Assembly: GCF_036053395.1 (NCBI RefSeq)
Contig: NZ_CP107942.1
Coordinates: 3,748,501 to 3,812,500 of the forward strand
Origin: Actinoplanes sp. NBC_00393
Lineage (GTDB): Bacteria > Actinomycetota > Actinomycetes > Mycobacteriales > Micromonosporaceae
DNA length: 64,000 bases
Direction of reading: 5' to 3'
Part shown: positions 51,829-60,297 of the stretch, in pieces
How the letters are laid out: each line of letters begins with the position of its first letter
How positions within the stretch are numbered: the first letter of the stretch is position 1
Position numbers and translations under genes: made by a program
The notes under the pieces: generated by a model
The model's input: the letters and a program-made list of their open reading frames with translations, nothing else
Told to the model about the DNA's origin: nothing
The model's database searches: none

Positions 51829-53573
51829 TCCAGGAAGGCCAGGTTCTTGCAGGTCTCGACGGCGGCGCGGACCGCGGCGGCCACCTCGGGATCGAGCACC
51901 TCCGCGACCGCCAGCAGGTCGTTCATCGGCTCGGCCACGGTCTTGAGCGTGGCGGTCCGTTCCTCAGCCGGGCACAGCGCCGCCGCCCGCCGCAATTCGG
52001 CCAGCCCCTCCTCGGACCGTCCGGTCAGGATCAGCGTGTCCGCCAGGTCGAACGCGACCCACGGGTCCGCGCTGTCGTTGTACGCAGCGAACCGCGCCAG
52101 GTGCTCCAGCTGCCCGAGCCGGTCCCGGATCGCCGCGGTGCCGGTGCGCCGCAGCCCGGCGAGCAGCAGCATGATCCGCGCCTCGTTCATCAGCGGATAG
52201 AGGTTGTTCGGCGACAGCTCCGCCGCCCGCCGGTAACAGGTGAGCGCCCGATCGAGCAGCTCCTGATCCAGGGTTCCGGACGTCCTCGACCGGGCCATCC
52301 GGCGCAACAGACCACCCTGGGTGGCCCAGGTCTCGGCGTCACGGTCGTCGAGTTCCAGCGCCCGCTCGAACGCCACGGTCGCCTCCTGCGCCGACCCGGG
52401 AATCTTGCCCAGCGCGGTGCCGAGCTCCCGCCAGGCCGGCGCGTGACCGGGCCGCAGCTCGGTCGCGAACCGCAGCGCCTGGACGGCCTCGTGGTGCCGG
52501 CCCTCCCGGCGAAAGATCGACCCCAGCTCGTAGTGCGCCTGCCAGCTGGCCGGATTGCGGTCCACGGCGAGTTCGAGAAGCAGCACCTTACGGCGGGAAC
52601 TGGTGGTGCTGTGCGCCGCCTCCAGCAGATCCTCGGCCAACTGCTCGCGCAACCGGGCCAGCTCGGCGGTCATGTCCGCGCGCTCCTGGCGCATGGAGTC
52701 CAGCTCGGCGCGCGACAGCGTCACCGCCGGAGCGGCGTGACGGACCGGACTGTCCACATGCTCCGCGTTCTCCAGGCCGTCAGCAGCCGCCTCCGCGATC
52801 CGCTGGATCGACTCCTCCACGGCGTCCCTGCTGTACGGGATCACCCGAACCACGCGGGGATTGAACTTGACCTCATCAAGGTCCTGGCAGATCACGATCG
52901 TCACGTTGTCACGGGTCGCCCAGCGCACCCCGAGCTCCAGGTAGACGTTCGGGTTCGCGCCGGTCAGATCGGCGATGTAGAGCTCAGCATCCCGCGCCTC
53001 CCCGAACATCGAGCTGTGGATCACTCCCGGCCGGGTCTTCTCCTTCTCCAGGATCAACTTCACGTCACGGCCGATCAGTACGCCGATAGCGCGCGCAACC
53101 GGCTCCAACAGCTGCTTCCGAATCGCCGGAATGTCGTCCCACGCCGCCGCTCCCATGCTTTCGCCCGGCATCGCGACGAAACACCGCAGCGGATCCTGCT
53201 CCGAGGCGGGAGTCGCCGCCGGCGGAGCCGCCAGCCGGGATCTGCGCTCGTCGGTCTTCAGGCGCTGCAGCTCCCGCCACCGCTGCCGCCACCGGTCGAG
53301 CCGCGGATCGTCCTCGGCCGGCGGCCGGTGCTCACCGAGAAGCAGCAGCGTCTTCACCAGCGCCATCAAAAAGTCGATGCCCGGCAGCCGCCGCCCACCG
53401 AGCGCCTCACTGATCGCGGACGGCGACAGCGACCGCGAGCCGGGCGCCCGCCGGCTGATATCCGTCAACGACGGATTGCCTTGCTCAATACGCAGCGTGG
53501 TGAGGTCAGCGGCGAACCGGGCGAGTTCCCGGGCGTAGTCACCCGACTCCTCAGCGCGTTCGTCCTGTGCCAT
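51825..53573 (-). CDS. HTH / deoxyribosyltransferase-like (TIR-like) / TPR protein
   Basis: 582 residues in three parts. An XRE-type N-terminus (about 12-80: FAADLTTLRIEQGNPSLTDI, SPSAISEALGGRRLPGIDFL) is followed by an alpha/beta domain (about 128-250). That domain starts RCFVAMPGESM and contains GEARDAELYIADLTGANPNV and YLELGVRWAT; it is the nucleoside 2-deoxyribosyltransferase-like/TIR-related pattern with Asn208 and Glu213 as candidate active-site residues. A coiled coil (about 288-316) precedes TPR repeats (about 330-540). Proteins joining such a domain to TPRs are often NAD-cleaving or nucleotide-sensing parts of conflict and immunity systems. The HTH fusion is unusual. Function is not proven. 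GTG 53573 is the start in use. Confidence 0.8.
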   Translation of the reverse strand: MAQDERAEESGDYARELARFAADLTTLRIEQGNPSLTDISRRAPGSRSLSPSAISEALGGRRLPGIDFLMALVKTLLLLGEHRPPAEDDPRLDRWRQRWRELQRLKTDERRSRLAAPPAATPASEQDPLRCFVAMPGESMGAAAWDDIPAIRKQLLEPVARAIGVLIGRDVKLILEKEKTRPGVIHSSMFGEARDAELYIADLTGANPNVYLELGVRWATRDNVTIVICQDLDEVKFNPRVVRVIPYSRDAVEESIQRIAEAAADGLENAEHVDSPVRHAAPAVTLSRAELDSMRQERADMTAELARLREQLAEDLLEAAHSTTSSRRKVLLLELAVDRNPASWQAHYELGSIFRREGRHHEAVQALRFATELRPGHAPAWRELGTALGKIPGSAQEATVAFERALELDDRDAETWATQGGLLRRMARSRTSGTLDQELLDRALTCYRRAAELSPNNLYPLMNEARIMLLLAGLRRTGTAAIRDRLGQLEHLARFAAYNDSADPWVAFDLADTLILTGRSEEGLAELRRAAALCPAEERTATLKTVAEPMNDLLAVAEVLDPEVAAAVRAAVETCKNLAFLD

Positions 53574-53709
53574 CGGCGCCCTTCGGTGTCCTTCGGTGAG
53601 GACCTCCGATGCTACGGCTTCCTTCGCCGCCCGTACGCTCGCAAACGGGTTCGTTCGGGTTCGTCCGTCCCATGGGGTGGCCGCGCCGCCCGGCCGCTGT
53701 AGTGCTCGT

Positions 53710-53874
53710 ATGAACCTGAAACTGATGGAGCTGTGCGGCCTGCTCCTCCTGCTCGCCGTCTGCGCCGCGGTTTACGCAACCGCCGGCCCCGCCGCCCTCG
53801 CCGCCGTCACCGGCGTAGCCAGCACCCTGTTCGTCACGTGGCGCGGCACCCGCCGCGACCGCAACCAGCGATGA
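53710..53874 (+). CDS. Very small single-span membrane protein
   Basis: 54 residues: a short N-terminus, two hydrophobic stretches that together form one or two spans (GLLLLLAVCAAVYATAGPAA, LAAVTGVASTLFVTW) and a basic tail (RGTRRDRNQR). It is divergent from the HTH/TPR protein, with 136 bp between them that hold several short direct repeats. It has no recognised family, and chance is possible at this size, but the hydrophobic profile and basic cytoplasmic end look genuine. Confidence 0.5.
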   Translation: MNLKLMELCGLLLLLAVCAAVYATAGPAALAAVTGVASTLFVTWRGTRRDRNQR

Positions 53875-53995
53875 CCAGCCAAGCGCTGCCCTTCAAGCGT
53901 CATCACACGATCAGGCCGGACGGGCGTGACCAGCGTCCGAAGGAAGCACCTGTCACGCCCGCCAGCCTCCCCGCCACTCGGTTCGGTGACGGAAG

Positions 53996-54274
53996 TCAGA
54001 TCGGCTCCTGCCGCGGCCTCGTCGCAGGGAACCACTGCGCGCCGGCCCGCACCGCGCCGAGCAACGCCGGCCGGCTCGCTCCGGGCCGGCGCTGCGGCAG
54101 CCGCAGGCTGCGCGAGAAGATCGCCACCGCGCCCTCTCGCCGCCAGCATGGTCCCGGCGTACCGCAGGCGAGGCAGAGACCGGTCGCGCTGCATGTCACG
54201 TGCTCATCAAGCGTGGCCTGCGCACGGCTCAACTGAGAGTCGGCCGACGTTGCGTAATAAGTATTGCTGTCCAT
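53996..54274 (-). CDS. Small protein with CxxC pair, promoter displaced by an IS
   Basis: 92 residues. The pattern QLSRAQATLDEHVTCSATGL then CLACGTPGPCWRREGAV is that of a small actinobacterial protein with clustered Cys (C-x2-C-x5-C), possibly metal-binding. The remainder is Arg/Pro-rich. The ATG at 54274 lies 8 bp from the IS end. The insertion removed the GGGAG that would have been the ribosome binding site. Joined across the IS, the ancestral sequence reads GGGAGACCGAG-ATG. The gene may now be silent or transcribed from the IS end. Confidence 0.65.
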   Translation of the reverse strand: MDSNTYYATSADSQLSRAQATLDEHVTCSATGLCLACGTPGPCWRREGAVAIFSRSLRLPQRRPGASRPALLGAVRAGAQWFPATRPRQEPI

Positions 54275-54282
54275 CTCGGTCT
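54273..54282. repeat. Target site duplication, left copy
   Basis: ATCTCGGTCT, identical to the copy at 55655-55664, directly flanks the CAGGG end of the IS. Confidence 0.95.
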
Positions 54283-55654
54283 CAGGGTCATTGCGTTGTC
54301 GGGTAGCAGCTGGTCACGGCGGTGATCAGGTCGTGTGAGCGCCGATTGGCATAGCGGGTAGCGCGGGCGATGTTGGCAGCACCGGTGGCTCGGTGCCAGC
54401 CGATCGCGGTGTTACGCAGCGTCGCGATGACGGCGGGTCCGTTCCCGGTGCGGGCTTGGTGCTGGTCCTCACGGAACGTGGTGTCGCGGACGTGATGGAG
54501 CCGGTTCTCGATATGCCAATGACGGCGGATCCAGGTCTGCAGATCGCGGGCGGTGGCGTGGCCGGCGGGCAGCGAGATGGTCAGGTAGGCGGTCTCGCGG
54601 CTGGTCCGGCCTGCGACGACACGGGTGCGGGTGATCCGGATGGCTTGTGCGGCATGCGGAAACGCGATGCCGCCGGGCAGGTGGACGGTGACGGCTTTGA
54701 CGGTGCGGGTCTCGCGGCGGCCGTGGCCGCGGTCGCGAGTGCGGTCCCCGACCGGGATCTGCGCCCAAGGAAGGCGCTTGAGCTGCTTGAACAAGGTCGG
54801 CTGGTTCGCCTTCACCTGGACCAGCAGGTGAGCGCCGCGCCGGGCGACCTCGTCGGCGTGACCGGTCTGGGTGTGCAGGGCGTCGGCGATGAACAGTGCC
54901 CCGGTCAGGCTGCCCAGGACCTGCTCGACGGCGTCGAGCAGCGGCGCGAACGCCGGAATCTCGTTGCTCTTGGCATCGACGGTGACCTGGGCCAGCACGA
55001 TTCCGGTGCCGGTGTCCAGGGCGGACAGCAGGTGGATCTGACGGCCGTCGTCATGCCGGGCGCCGCGCAGGGTCTTGCCGTCGACCGCGATCACCCGCCG
55101 GTATCTGCGCGTGACGGCGGCAGGATCCGGCGGGCAGGCTCGGGTGCGCAGCCAGCCGGCGAGAACACCGGCCAGCAGCTGCGCGTCCAGCCGGATCAGC
55201 AACCGCCATACGGTCGTGCCGGCCGGGACGGCATCGGTGAACCCGAGCCGGACCCGGCCGTGTCCGTCGAGGTCTTGCAACCAATCGCTGATCGCGGCGA
55301 ACGACGACGCGCCGGCCATGACGGCGCAGACCGCTACGGCCAGAACCGCGGTCAGCGGGTACCGGATCCCCCGCGGATCCCGTGGATCGGGAACCTTCGC
55401 CAGGACAGCCAGCAGACCGCCCCGCTCACTTTCAGTGATCGGGGCGGGTAGGGCATCGGCGGAAGGTGTCGTGACAGTCAGTGCAGCAATGAGAGATGAT
55501 GCCATTGGCGGGTGAGGTCCTCGGGGCGTTATGGGGCGTAGAGAACTTCATGATCACTGACGTGATCTCACCCGTCCTCTTCGCCTCCACAGAGGCCACT
55601 CAACCCGCGAACCCCGAGGTCAGAGCCGTGCCATCAGACTATGCAACGGCCCTG
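54283..55654. mobile_element. Complete ISAs1-family insertion sequence
   Basis: The element is 1372 bp with terminal inverted repeats CAGGGTCATTGCGTTGTC (left) and CAGGGCCGTTGCATAGTC (right, read inwards), 14 of 18 positions identical. It is flanked by a 10-bp direct target duplication. It contains one intact transposase gene on the minus strand whose stop lies inside the left repeat, and about 150 bp of non-coding DNA at the right end. The perfect target duplication indicates a recent insertion. Confidence 0.95.
54288..55505 (-). CDS. ISAs1-family DDE transposase
   Basis: 405 residues, full length. The N-terminal part has KVPDPRDPRGIRYPLTAVLA. The DDE catalytic residues are Asp142 (VIAVDGKTLRGA), Asp208 (LFIADALHTQ) and Glu333 (HWHIENRLHHVRD). 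The ending TFREDQHQARTGNGPAVIAT is typical of the family. The reading frame is intact, so the element may still be active. ATG 55505 starts 149 bp from the right end. Confidence 0.96.
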   Translation of the reverse strand: MASSLIAALTVTTPSADALPAPITESERGGLLAVLAKVPDPRDPRGIRYPLTAVLAVAVCAVMAGASSFAAISDWLQDLDGHGRVRLGFTDAVPAGTTVWRLLIRLDAQLLAGVLAGWLRTRACPPDPAAVTRRYRRVIAVDGKTLRGARHDDGRQIHLLSALDTGTGIVLAQVTVDAKSNEIPAFAPLLDAVEQVLGSLTGALFIADALHTQTGHADEVARRGAHLLVQVKANQPTLFKQLKRLPWAQIPVGDRTRDRGHGRRETRTVKAVTVHLPGGIAFPHAAQAIRITRTRVVAGRTSRETAYLTISLPAGHATARDLQTWIRRHWHIENRLHHVRDTTFREDQHQARTGNGPAVIATLRNTAIGWHRATGAANIARATRYANRRSHDLITAVTSCYPTTQ

Positions 55655-55664
55655 ATCTCGGTCT
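55655..55664. repeat. Target site duplication, right copy
   Basis: ATCTCGGTCT immediately follows the CCCTG end of the IS and matches the left copy base for base. Confidence 0.95.
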
Positions 55665-55684
55665 CCCGTCAGCTGCAGTCCAGA

Positions 55685-55813
55685 GCAATCAAGTGATTGC
55701 CGAGATCGACAAAGGGACCACCGCGCTACATGTCAAACATGGTGGTGAAGGCGGCTCAGAATGAACACCCTGTGCGATCAGGAGCTTCCAAGGAAGCTCC
55801 CGGTTGAACCGGG
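55685..55813. promoter_or_regulatory. Cluster of four palindromes before the XRE-TPR gene
   Basis: In 129 bp lie four elements. GCAATCA-AG-TGATTGC is at 55685-55700, CATGT-CAA-ACATG at 55729-55741 and GGAGCTTCCAAGGAAGCTCC at 55781-55800 (9-bp perfect arms). CCCGGTT-G-AACCGGG is at 55799-55813 (7-bp arms). The last two overlap by 2 bp and would form adjacent hairpins in RNA. Operators, a terminator or an attenuator are all possible. Confidence 0.55.
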
Positions 55814-55857
55814 ATGTTCTGGCGCGCTCATCCATCACGTGCACTTCAAAGGCGGCC

Positions 55858-57390
55858 ATGGCCGGAGTAAATTCGTCCCATCGCCGGGACAGCAATGCAT
55901 CACCGGAGTCCGAAGGGGGCGCTGTGGGGGAAGGCGCCGCCACCGAGTGGCCACAGATCGACACGACCGGGCCGGCCGCACGGTTCCAGAGCCGCAGGCA
56001 GGAACGCGCTCATATCGCGCGTGCGCTGATGTCACAGGGCCGGACCACCGGAGAGATCGCCGACGTGTTCCGCGCTCGCTATCGCGTGAACGCACGGATT
56101 GCGTTCCGCTACGCTCGCGGCTGGAGCCAAGCGCGCGTTGCCGAAGAGTGGTGTACCAGGTGGCCGGACGACGCGAAGTCCGGAAAAGTAATCTCGACCT
56201 GGGAAGTATGGCCAAACGGTGGACACGCGCCTTCCCTGCAATCGCTCACCCGGCTCGCGGAACTCTACGAGTGCAGCGTTGCTCAACTGTTGGCCGACCT
56301 CCCGGACCACAGCCGCCCGCCAGATGCCGGCAACACGACGTTGTCTACGCCTGCGGAAGAAGGTCACGAAAAGATGCAACGCAGAAGCGCAATCGGCATC
56401 GGCGTGATGTTGGCGTCCAGCTTGGGCGGCGCACTGAAGGCAGGCCCGACAAGTGGCTGGCGAATCGGCGTGGCAGACGTGGAGCGACTCGACCGGGAAT
56501 CCTCCCGTCTACGCAATCTGTGCGCCCTGCACGGTGGGAACAGCTTGTGGCGAGCGGCATTGAGCGTCGCCCAGGAAGGACACCAGAAACTGGAGAAGGG
56601 GCAATACAGCCACGCCGTCGGGACCCTTCTTCAACAGGCCATCGGCCGGGCAGAAATGTGTGCCGGATGGCTCGCCATGGACAGCGGACAGCATGATGTC
56701 GCTCGAACCAGCTTCAATGAGGCCCTGTCTCTGGCACGACAGGTAGGTGACGCTGCTCTGGAAGTACATGCCCTTTGCAACCTCGCGCTGCAGAGCAACT
56801 TCCTGGGCATGCCCCGCCAAGCGCTGCGATTCGCCGAAGCGGCCGAGAGAGCGTCGAAGGACGCTGCGCCGAAAGTCGGCGTCGTGTTGAACCTCAGAAA
56901 GGCAACGGCTTTTGCCCTGATGGGCGATGACACTTCGAGTAAGAACGCTGTTACGGAAGCGCGCCGTCGCCTCGACCGCGAAGCAGAAAAGCCGGCTCTG
57001 CCATGGTGCGAGTTCGTCACGTCAGCCGAGATCGACGGGATCGAAGGGACGCGCCTGCTCCATCTTGCCCGAGGCAGGAACGACCGGCGCATAGCCCACC
57101 GCGCCGTGCGGACTCTTGAGTCGGCGATAGCTCGGCACGGGCCGAAGTTCGTGCGTAACAGGGCGCTCTATCGGGTCAGGCTCGCCAGCAGCCAACTAGA
57201 ACTGAACTCCATCACCGATGCGGCCCGCTCCGCAACAACGGCCCTGGGCGAACTCAGCAACGACGTGGCGAGTTCGATCGTGTCGACCGAATTGGACGGC
57301 GTCGCCGACGCACTTGCTCCCTACCGGAAGATGGCCGAAGTCGAACTGTTCGTGTCGCGCTATGACGCCGCAAAGGATCCGAAGGGGTGA
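55858..57390 (+). CDS. XRE-family regulator with C-terminal TPR domain
   Basis: About 510 residues. A variable N-terminus is followed by a helix-turn-helix region (about 50-135: RVNARIAFRYARGWSQARVA, VISTWEVWPNGGHAPSLQSL and LAELYECSVAQLLADL). A linker leads to a long helical TPR-like C-terminus (about 220-500: GRAEMCAGWLAMDSGQHDVA, FNEALSLARQVGD). This matches the large actinomycete group of HTH-TPR regulators of unknown signal. ATG 55858 has AAAGG upstream; GTG 55924 and upstream TTG 55804 are alternatives. It overlaps the GNAT gene (GTGA), so the two are co-expressed. Base composition is lower in GC than in its neighbours, as in the rest of this accessory block. Confidence 0.82.
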   Translation: MAGVNSSHRRDSNASPESEGGAVGEGAATEWPQIDTTGPAARFQSRRQERAHIARALMSQGRTTGEIADVFRARYRVNARIAFRYARGWSQARVAEEWCTRWPDDAKSGKVISTWEVWPNGGHAPSLQSLTRLAELYECSVAQLLADLPDHSRPPDAGNTTLSTPAEEGHEKMQRRSAIGIGVMLASSLGGALKAGPTSGWRIGVADVERLDRESSRLRNLCALHGGNSLWRAALSVAQEGHQKLEKGQYSHAVGTLLQQAIGRAEMCAGWLAMDSGQHDVARTSFNEALSLARQVGDAALEVHALCNLALQSNFLGMPRQALRFAEAAERASKDAAPKVGVVLNLRKATAFALMGDDTSSKNAVTEARRRLDREAEKPALPWCEFVTSAEIDGIEGTRLLHLARGRNDRRIAHRAVRTLESAIARHGPKFVRNRALYRVRLASSQLELNSITDAARSATTALGELSNDVASSIVSTELDGVADALAPYRKMAEVELFVSRYDAAKDPKG

Positions 57391-57956
57391 CAGGCTTGCA
57401 TCCACCGCTGGAGATCGAAGTGGGCGGCAGATCCGCGACGGCTCGCGACAAGGCAGACCTGATCGATGTTTATCGCGACGCGTACGAGGACAAACTGTCC
57501 GACCCGTTCCTGTCCGATCAGCGGCACTGGGAGCGAATCGAAGGGTACGCCTCGGCCAAGGGCTATGCCCTTGTGGAGGGACGAATTACGGGCTACCTGG
57601 TCGGATACGCCCTCGGCTACCGGCTGCCCGAGAATGCGACCTGGTGGAAAGGCCTCACCACGCCAGTGGATCCGTCTCTGATCGCCGAGGACGGGACGCG
57701 CACTTTCGCAGTCACCTACATGATGGTCCGACAGAAATATCGGCGGCGCGGTTACGCCAAGGTGCTGCACGACCAACTGCTGGAGGCACGCCCTGAGCGG
57801 CGTGCGGCGCTACTGGTCAATCCTTCGAATGTGGCGGCGCGAACGGCGTACGAGACATGGGGCTGGCGCAAGATCGGCGAGTTGCAGCCCTTCGCCGACG
57901 CTCCCGTCTATGACGCGATGCTCAAGGACCTCGCGCCGGCGCTGAAGCCGCGCTGA
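57387..57956 (+). CDS. GNAT-family N-acetyltransferase
   Basis: 189 residues with the GNAT core. It has the beta4 strand FAVTYMMVRQKYRRRGYAKVLH, which includes the acetyl-CoA motif (Q/R)xxGxA in altered form (YRRRGYAKVL), then ALLVNPSNVAARTAYETWGW (motif B). The substrate is unknown; coupling to an HTH-TPR regulator suggests modification of a small molecule or protein under its control. GTG 57387 is inside the previous stop. Confidence 0.85.
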   Translation: MTGLHPPLEIEVGGRSATARDKADLIDVYRDAYEDKLSDPFLSDQRHWERIEGYASAKGYALVEGRITGYLVGYALGYRLPENATWWKGLTTPVDPSLIAEDGTRTFAVTYMMVRQKYRRRGYAKVLHDQLLEARPERRAALLVNPSNVAARTAYETWGWRKIGELQPFADAPVYDAMLKDLAPALKPR

Positions 57957-58234
57957 TCCGGCTCGAGGTAGCCGGCGTCATGGGCCGCCGGCAGAGGTTC
58001 GTGGCCGCAGCAAGCCCCGACCCGCGTTCGCACCGGTACGCCCATATCGAACCGGCTTCCCGGGCGCCACGGCGCCCGCACGATAGCGGTCGGGACGGCG
58101 CGGCTTTCGCCAGCCCTGCGCAGGCGGACGAGCGACACAGTGGGCGAAACGCCCTTCACCTCACAATGATCATGCTGCTACCTTGCTGCATATCTTTTGC
58201 AACTACTAGGCTGCGGTTATTGGGGGGTGCCGGC
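57957..58234. promoter_or_regulatory. Promoter region of the iron-type ABC operon
   Basis: 278 bp without a gene. The last 80 bp (about 58160-58230) form an AT-rich island (CTGCATATCTTTTGCAACTA) in which the promoter should lie. Short palindromes ATGATCAT and TGCA pairs are present, but no convincing DtxR/IdeR, Fur or Zur box. Confidence 0.5.
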
Positions 58235-59323
58235 TTGACCACCACCCTGTCGGCCGGTCCGGGCCGGGATCTTCTCGGCCTCGGCGCGCAGCGCCGCCGG
58301 ACCACGTTGTGGCTGCTTGCGCTGACTGCCGGGCTCATCGCCACCGGGCTGGTCGCGGTCGGCACGGGGGCGATCGGGATCAGCCCGGCCACCGTCGCCC
58401 GGATCATCGGCTATCAACTGTTCGGCGTCGGCGACGTCACCTGGACGCCGCCTGAGGAAGCCATCGTCTGGCAGGTTCGGCTGCCCCGCGTCATTCTCGG
58501 CGTCCTGGTCGGCGCGGGACTCGCGGTCTGCGGCGTGGCCCTGCAGGCGATGGTGCGCAACGTGCTCGCCGACCCGTACCTGTTGGGCATCAATTCCGGC
58601 GCCTCCAGCGGCGCCGCTGCCGCGATCCTGTTCGGCGCCGGCGCCGGCTTCGGGCAGTACGCGCTGTCCACCAGCGCCTTCCTCGGCGCGATGGCGGCCT
58701 CGCTGCTGGTCTTCCTGATCGCCCGCAGCGGCGGCCGGGTCACCTCGATCCGGCTGCTGCTCGCCGGCGTCGCCGTCGGTTACGCCCTGTACGCCACCAC
58801 CAGCTTCCTGATCTTCGCGTCCGGCTCCGCCGAGGGCGCCCGCTCGGTGATGTTCTGGCTGCTCGGCTCGCTCGGCCTGGCCCGCTGGGACGCGCTGCTC
58901 GGGGTCGCCGCGCTGGTCATCGGCGGCACGATCGCCTACCTCACGGTGACCGGCCGCAGCCTGGACGCTCTGGCCGTCGGCGACGAGACCGCGCACACGC
59001 TGGGCATCTCCCCCGACCGGCTGCGGCTGCGCCTGCTGGTGATCGTCTCGCTCTGTGTGGGCGTACTGGTCTCGGCCTCCGGCAGCATCGGCTTCGTCGG
59101 CCTGGTCGTGCCGCACCTGGCCCGCCGCATCGTCGGCGCCCCGCACGTGCGCGTGGTCCCGGTCGCCGCGCTGCTCGGCGCGATCCTGCTGGTCTGGGCC
59201 GACGTGGTCGCCCGCGTGCTGCTCGCCCCGCAGGAGATTCCGATCGGCATCATCACCGCCCTGATCGGCACCCCGTTCCTGCTGATCCTGATCCGTCGCC
59301 TGCACGCCTCGAAAGGAATCTGA
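58235..59323 (+). CDS. FecCD-type ABC permease (iron complex or related)
   Basis: About 362 residues with ten or so transmembrane helices. The FecCD hallmarks are WQVRLPRVILGVLVGAGLAV, ALQAMVRNVLADPYLLGINS, LGISPDRLRLRL (coupling loop) and GSIGFVGLVVPHLARRIVG. It forms the membrane channel for uptake of an iron-siderophore, heme or cobalamin-like complex. Start TTG 58235 has GGGGGG upstream; the frame stays open upstream but that part is unlike the family. The stop overlaps the binding-protein ATG by one base. Confidence 0.93.
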   Translation: MTTTLSAGPGRDLLGLGAQRRRTTLWLLALTAGLIATGLVAVGTGAIGISPATVARIIGYQLFGVGDVTWTPPEEAIVWQVRLPRVILGVLVGAGLAVCGVALQAMVRNVLADPYLLGINSGASSGAAAAILFGAGAGFGQYALSTSAFLGAMAASLLVFLIARSGGRVTSIRLLLAGVAVGYALYATTSFLIFASGSAEGARSVMFWLLGSLGLARWDALLGVAALVIGGTIAYLTVTGRSLDALAVGDETAHTLGISPDRLRLRLLVIVSLCVGVLVSASGSIGFVGLVVPHLARRIVGAPHVRVVPVAALLGAILLVWADVVARVLLAPQEIPIGIITALIGTPFLLILIRRLHASKGI

Positions 59324-60297
59324 TGAGGGCTCGCCGCCTGCTCGCCGTCTCCGCCACCGTCGTGCTCGCCGCCGGGTGCGGCGCGAACGACGCCGCCTCG
59401 GGCACCGGCGAGGCCGCCTCCGGCTATCCGGTCACGCTGACCAACTGCGGCGCCGAGGTGAGCTTCGACAAGGCGCCGGAGCGGGTCGTGCTGCTCAAGA
59501 GCGCCGCCGTGCCCTACCTGCACTCGCTCGGCGTGATGGACCGGGTGACCGCGCGCGCCGGGCAGTACCCGAAGGAGTACTACGACGCCGCCACCCAGGC
59601 CGAGATCGACCGGATCCCGCTGCTCACCGACAAGACCGACACCAGCGGCCACCTGCAGATCTCCAAGGAGGTGGTGATCAGCCAGCAGCCCGACCTGGTG
59701 CTCGGCGAGGTCGACAACCTGTCGCGCGACACGCTCTCCGGCGTCGACATCCCGCTGCTCGAGGAACCGGCGCTCTGCCCGGACGCCACCGCCGTGCCGA
59801 GCTTCGACGACATCTACCGGCAGATGGAGGCCTACGGCAAGGTCTTCGACCGCCAGGCCGAAGCCACCACCGCGGTCAGCGCGCTCAAGGCCAGGATGGC
59901 CGGCATCAAGAAACCCACCGAGCAGCGTACGGCTGCCGTGCTCTACCCCACCGTCGGCGGCGGCGTGACCTACGCCTACGGCTCGACCAGCATGGCGCAC
60001 CCGCAGCTGGAGGCGGCCGGGTTCACCAACGTGTTCGCCGACAGCAAGGAGCGGGTCTTCGAGGTGACCCTGGAGGAGCTGCTCGGCCGCAACCCCGACG
60101 TGCTGATCCTGCTCTACAGCGACGGCGACCCGAAGGCGGTCGAGGCCGCGGTGACCAGCCTGCCCGGCGCGGTGAAACTCAAGGCCGTCAGCGGCGGCAA
60201 CGTGATGCCGCAGCTGTTCAACTTCACCGAGCCGCCGTCACCGCTGTCCATCGACGGCCTGGAGAGGATCGTCGAGCGTTTCCAGGCGCCGGCGTGA
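59323..60297 (+). CDS. Iron-complex type ABC substrate-binding lipoprotein
   Basis: 324 residues. The lipoprotein signal (LAVSATVVLAAGCGANDA, Cys about 19) is followed by the class III binding fold: NCGAEVSFDKAPERVVLLKS, LHSLGVMDRVTARAG, QPDLVLGEVDN, LEEPALCPD, HPQLEAAGFTNVFADSK. The ligand is a metal chelate by family; which one cannot be told. It overlaps the permease gene before and the ATPase gene after (GTGA at 60294). Confidence 0.92.
   Translation: MRARRLLAVSATVVLAAGCGANDAASGTGEAASGYPVTLTNCGAEVSFDKAPERVVLLKSAAVPYLHSLGVMDRVTARAGQYPKEYYDAATQAEIDRIPLLTDKTDTSGHLQISKEVVISQQPDLVLGEVDNLSRDTLSGVDIPLLEEPALCPDATAVPSFDDIYRQMEAYGKVFDRQAEATTAVSALKARMAGIKKPTEQRTAAVLYPTVGGGVTYAYGSTSMAHPQLEAAGFTNVFADSKERVFEVTLEELLGRNPDVLILLYSDGDPKAVEAAVTSLPGAVKLKAVSGGNVMPQLFNFTEPPSPLSIDGLERIVERFQAPA

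Noticed and set aside
50751..53702. Very long forward open frame (over 980 codons) antisense to the HTH/TPR protein
   Set aside because: Its translation is low-complexity Arg/Pro/Gln/Gly text with no domain; it arises because the opposite strand is coding in GC-rich DNA.
55496..55696. Short forward open frame across the right end of the IS
   Set aside because: It crosses the IS boundary and has no domain or ribosome binding site.
58190..58235. IdeR/DtxR iron box upstream of the FecCD permease
   Set aside because: The best alignment (ACTAGGCTGCGGTTA) matches only about 8 of 19 consensus positions.
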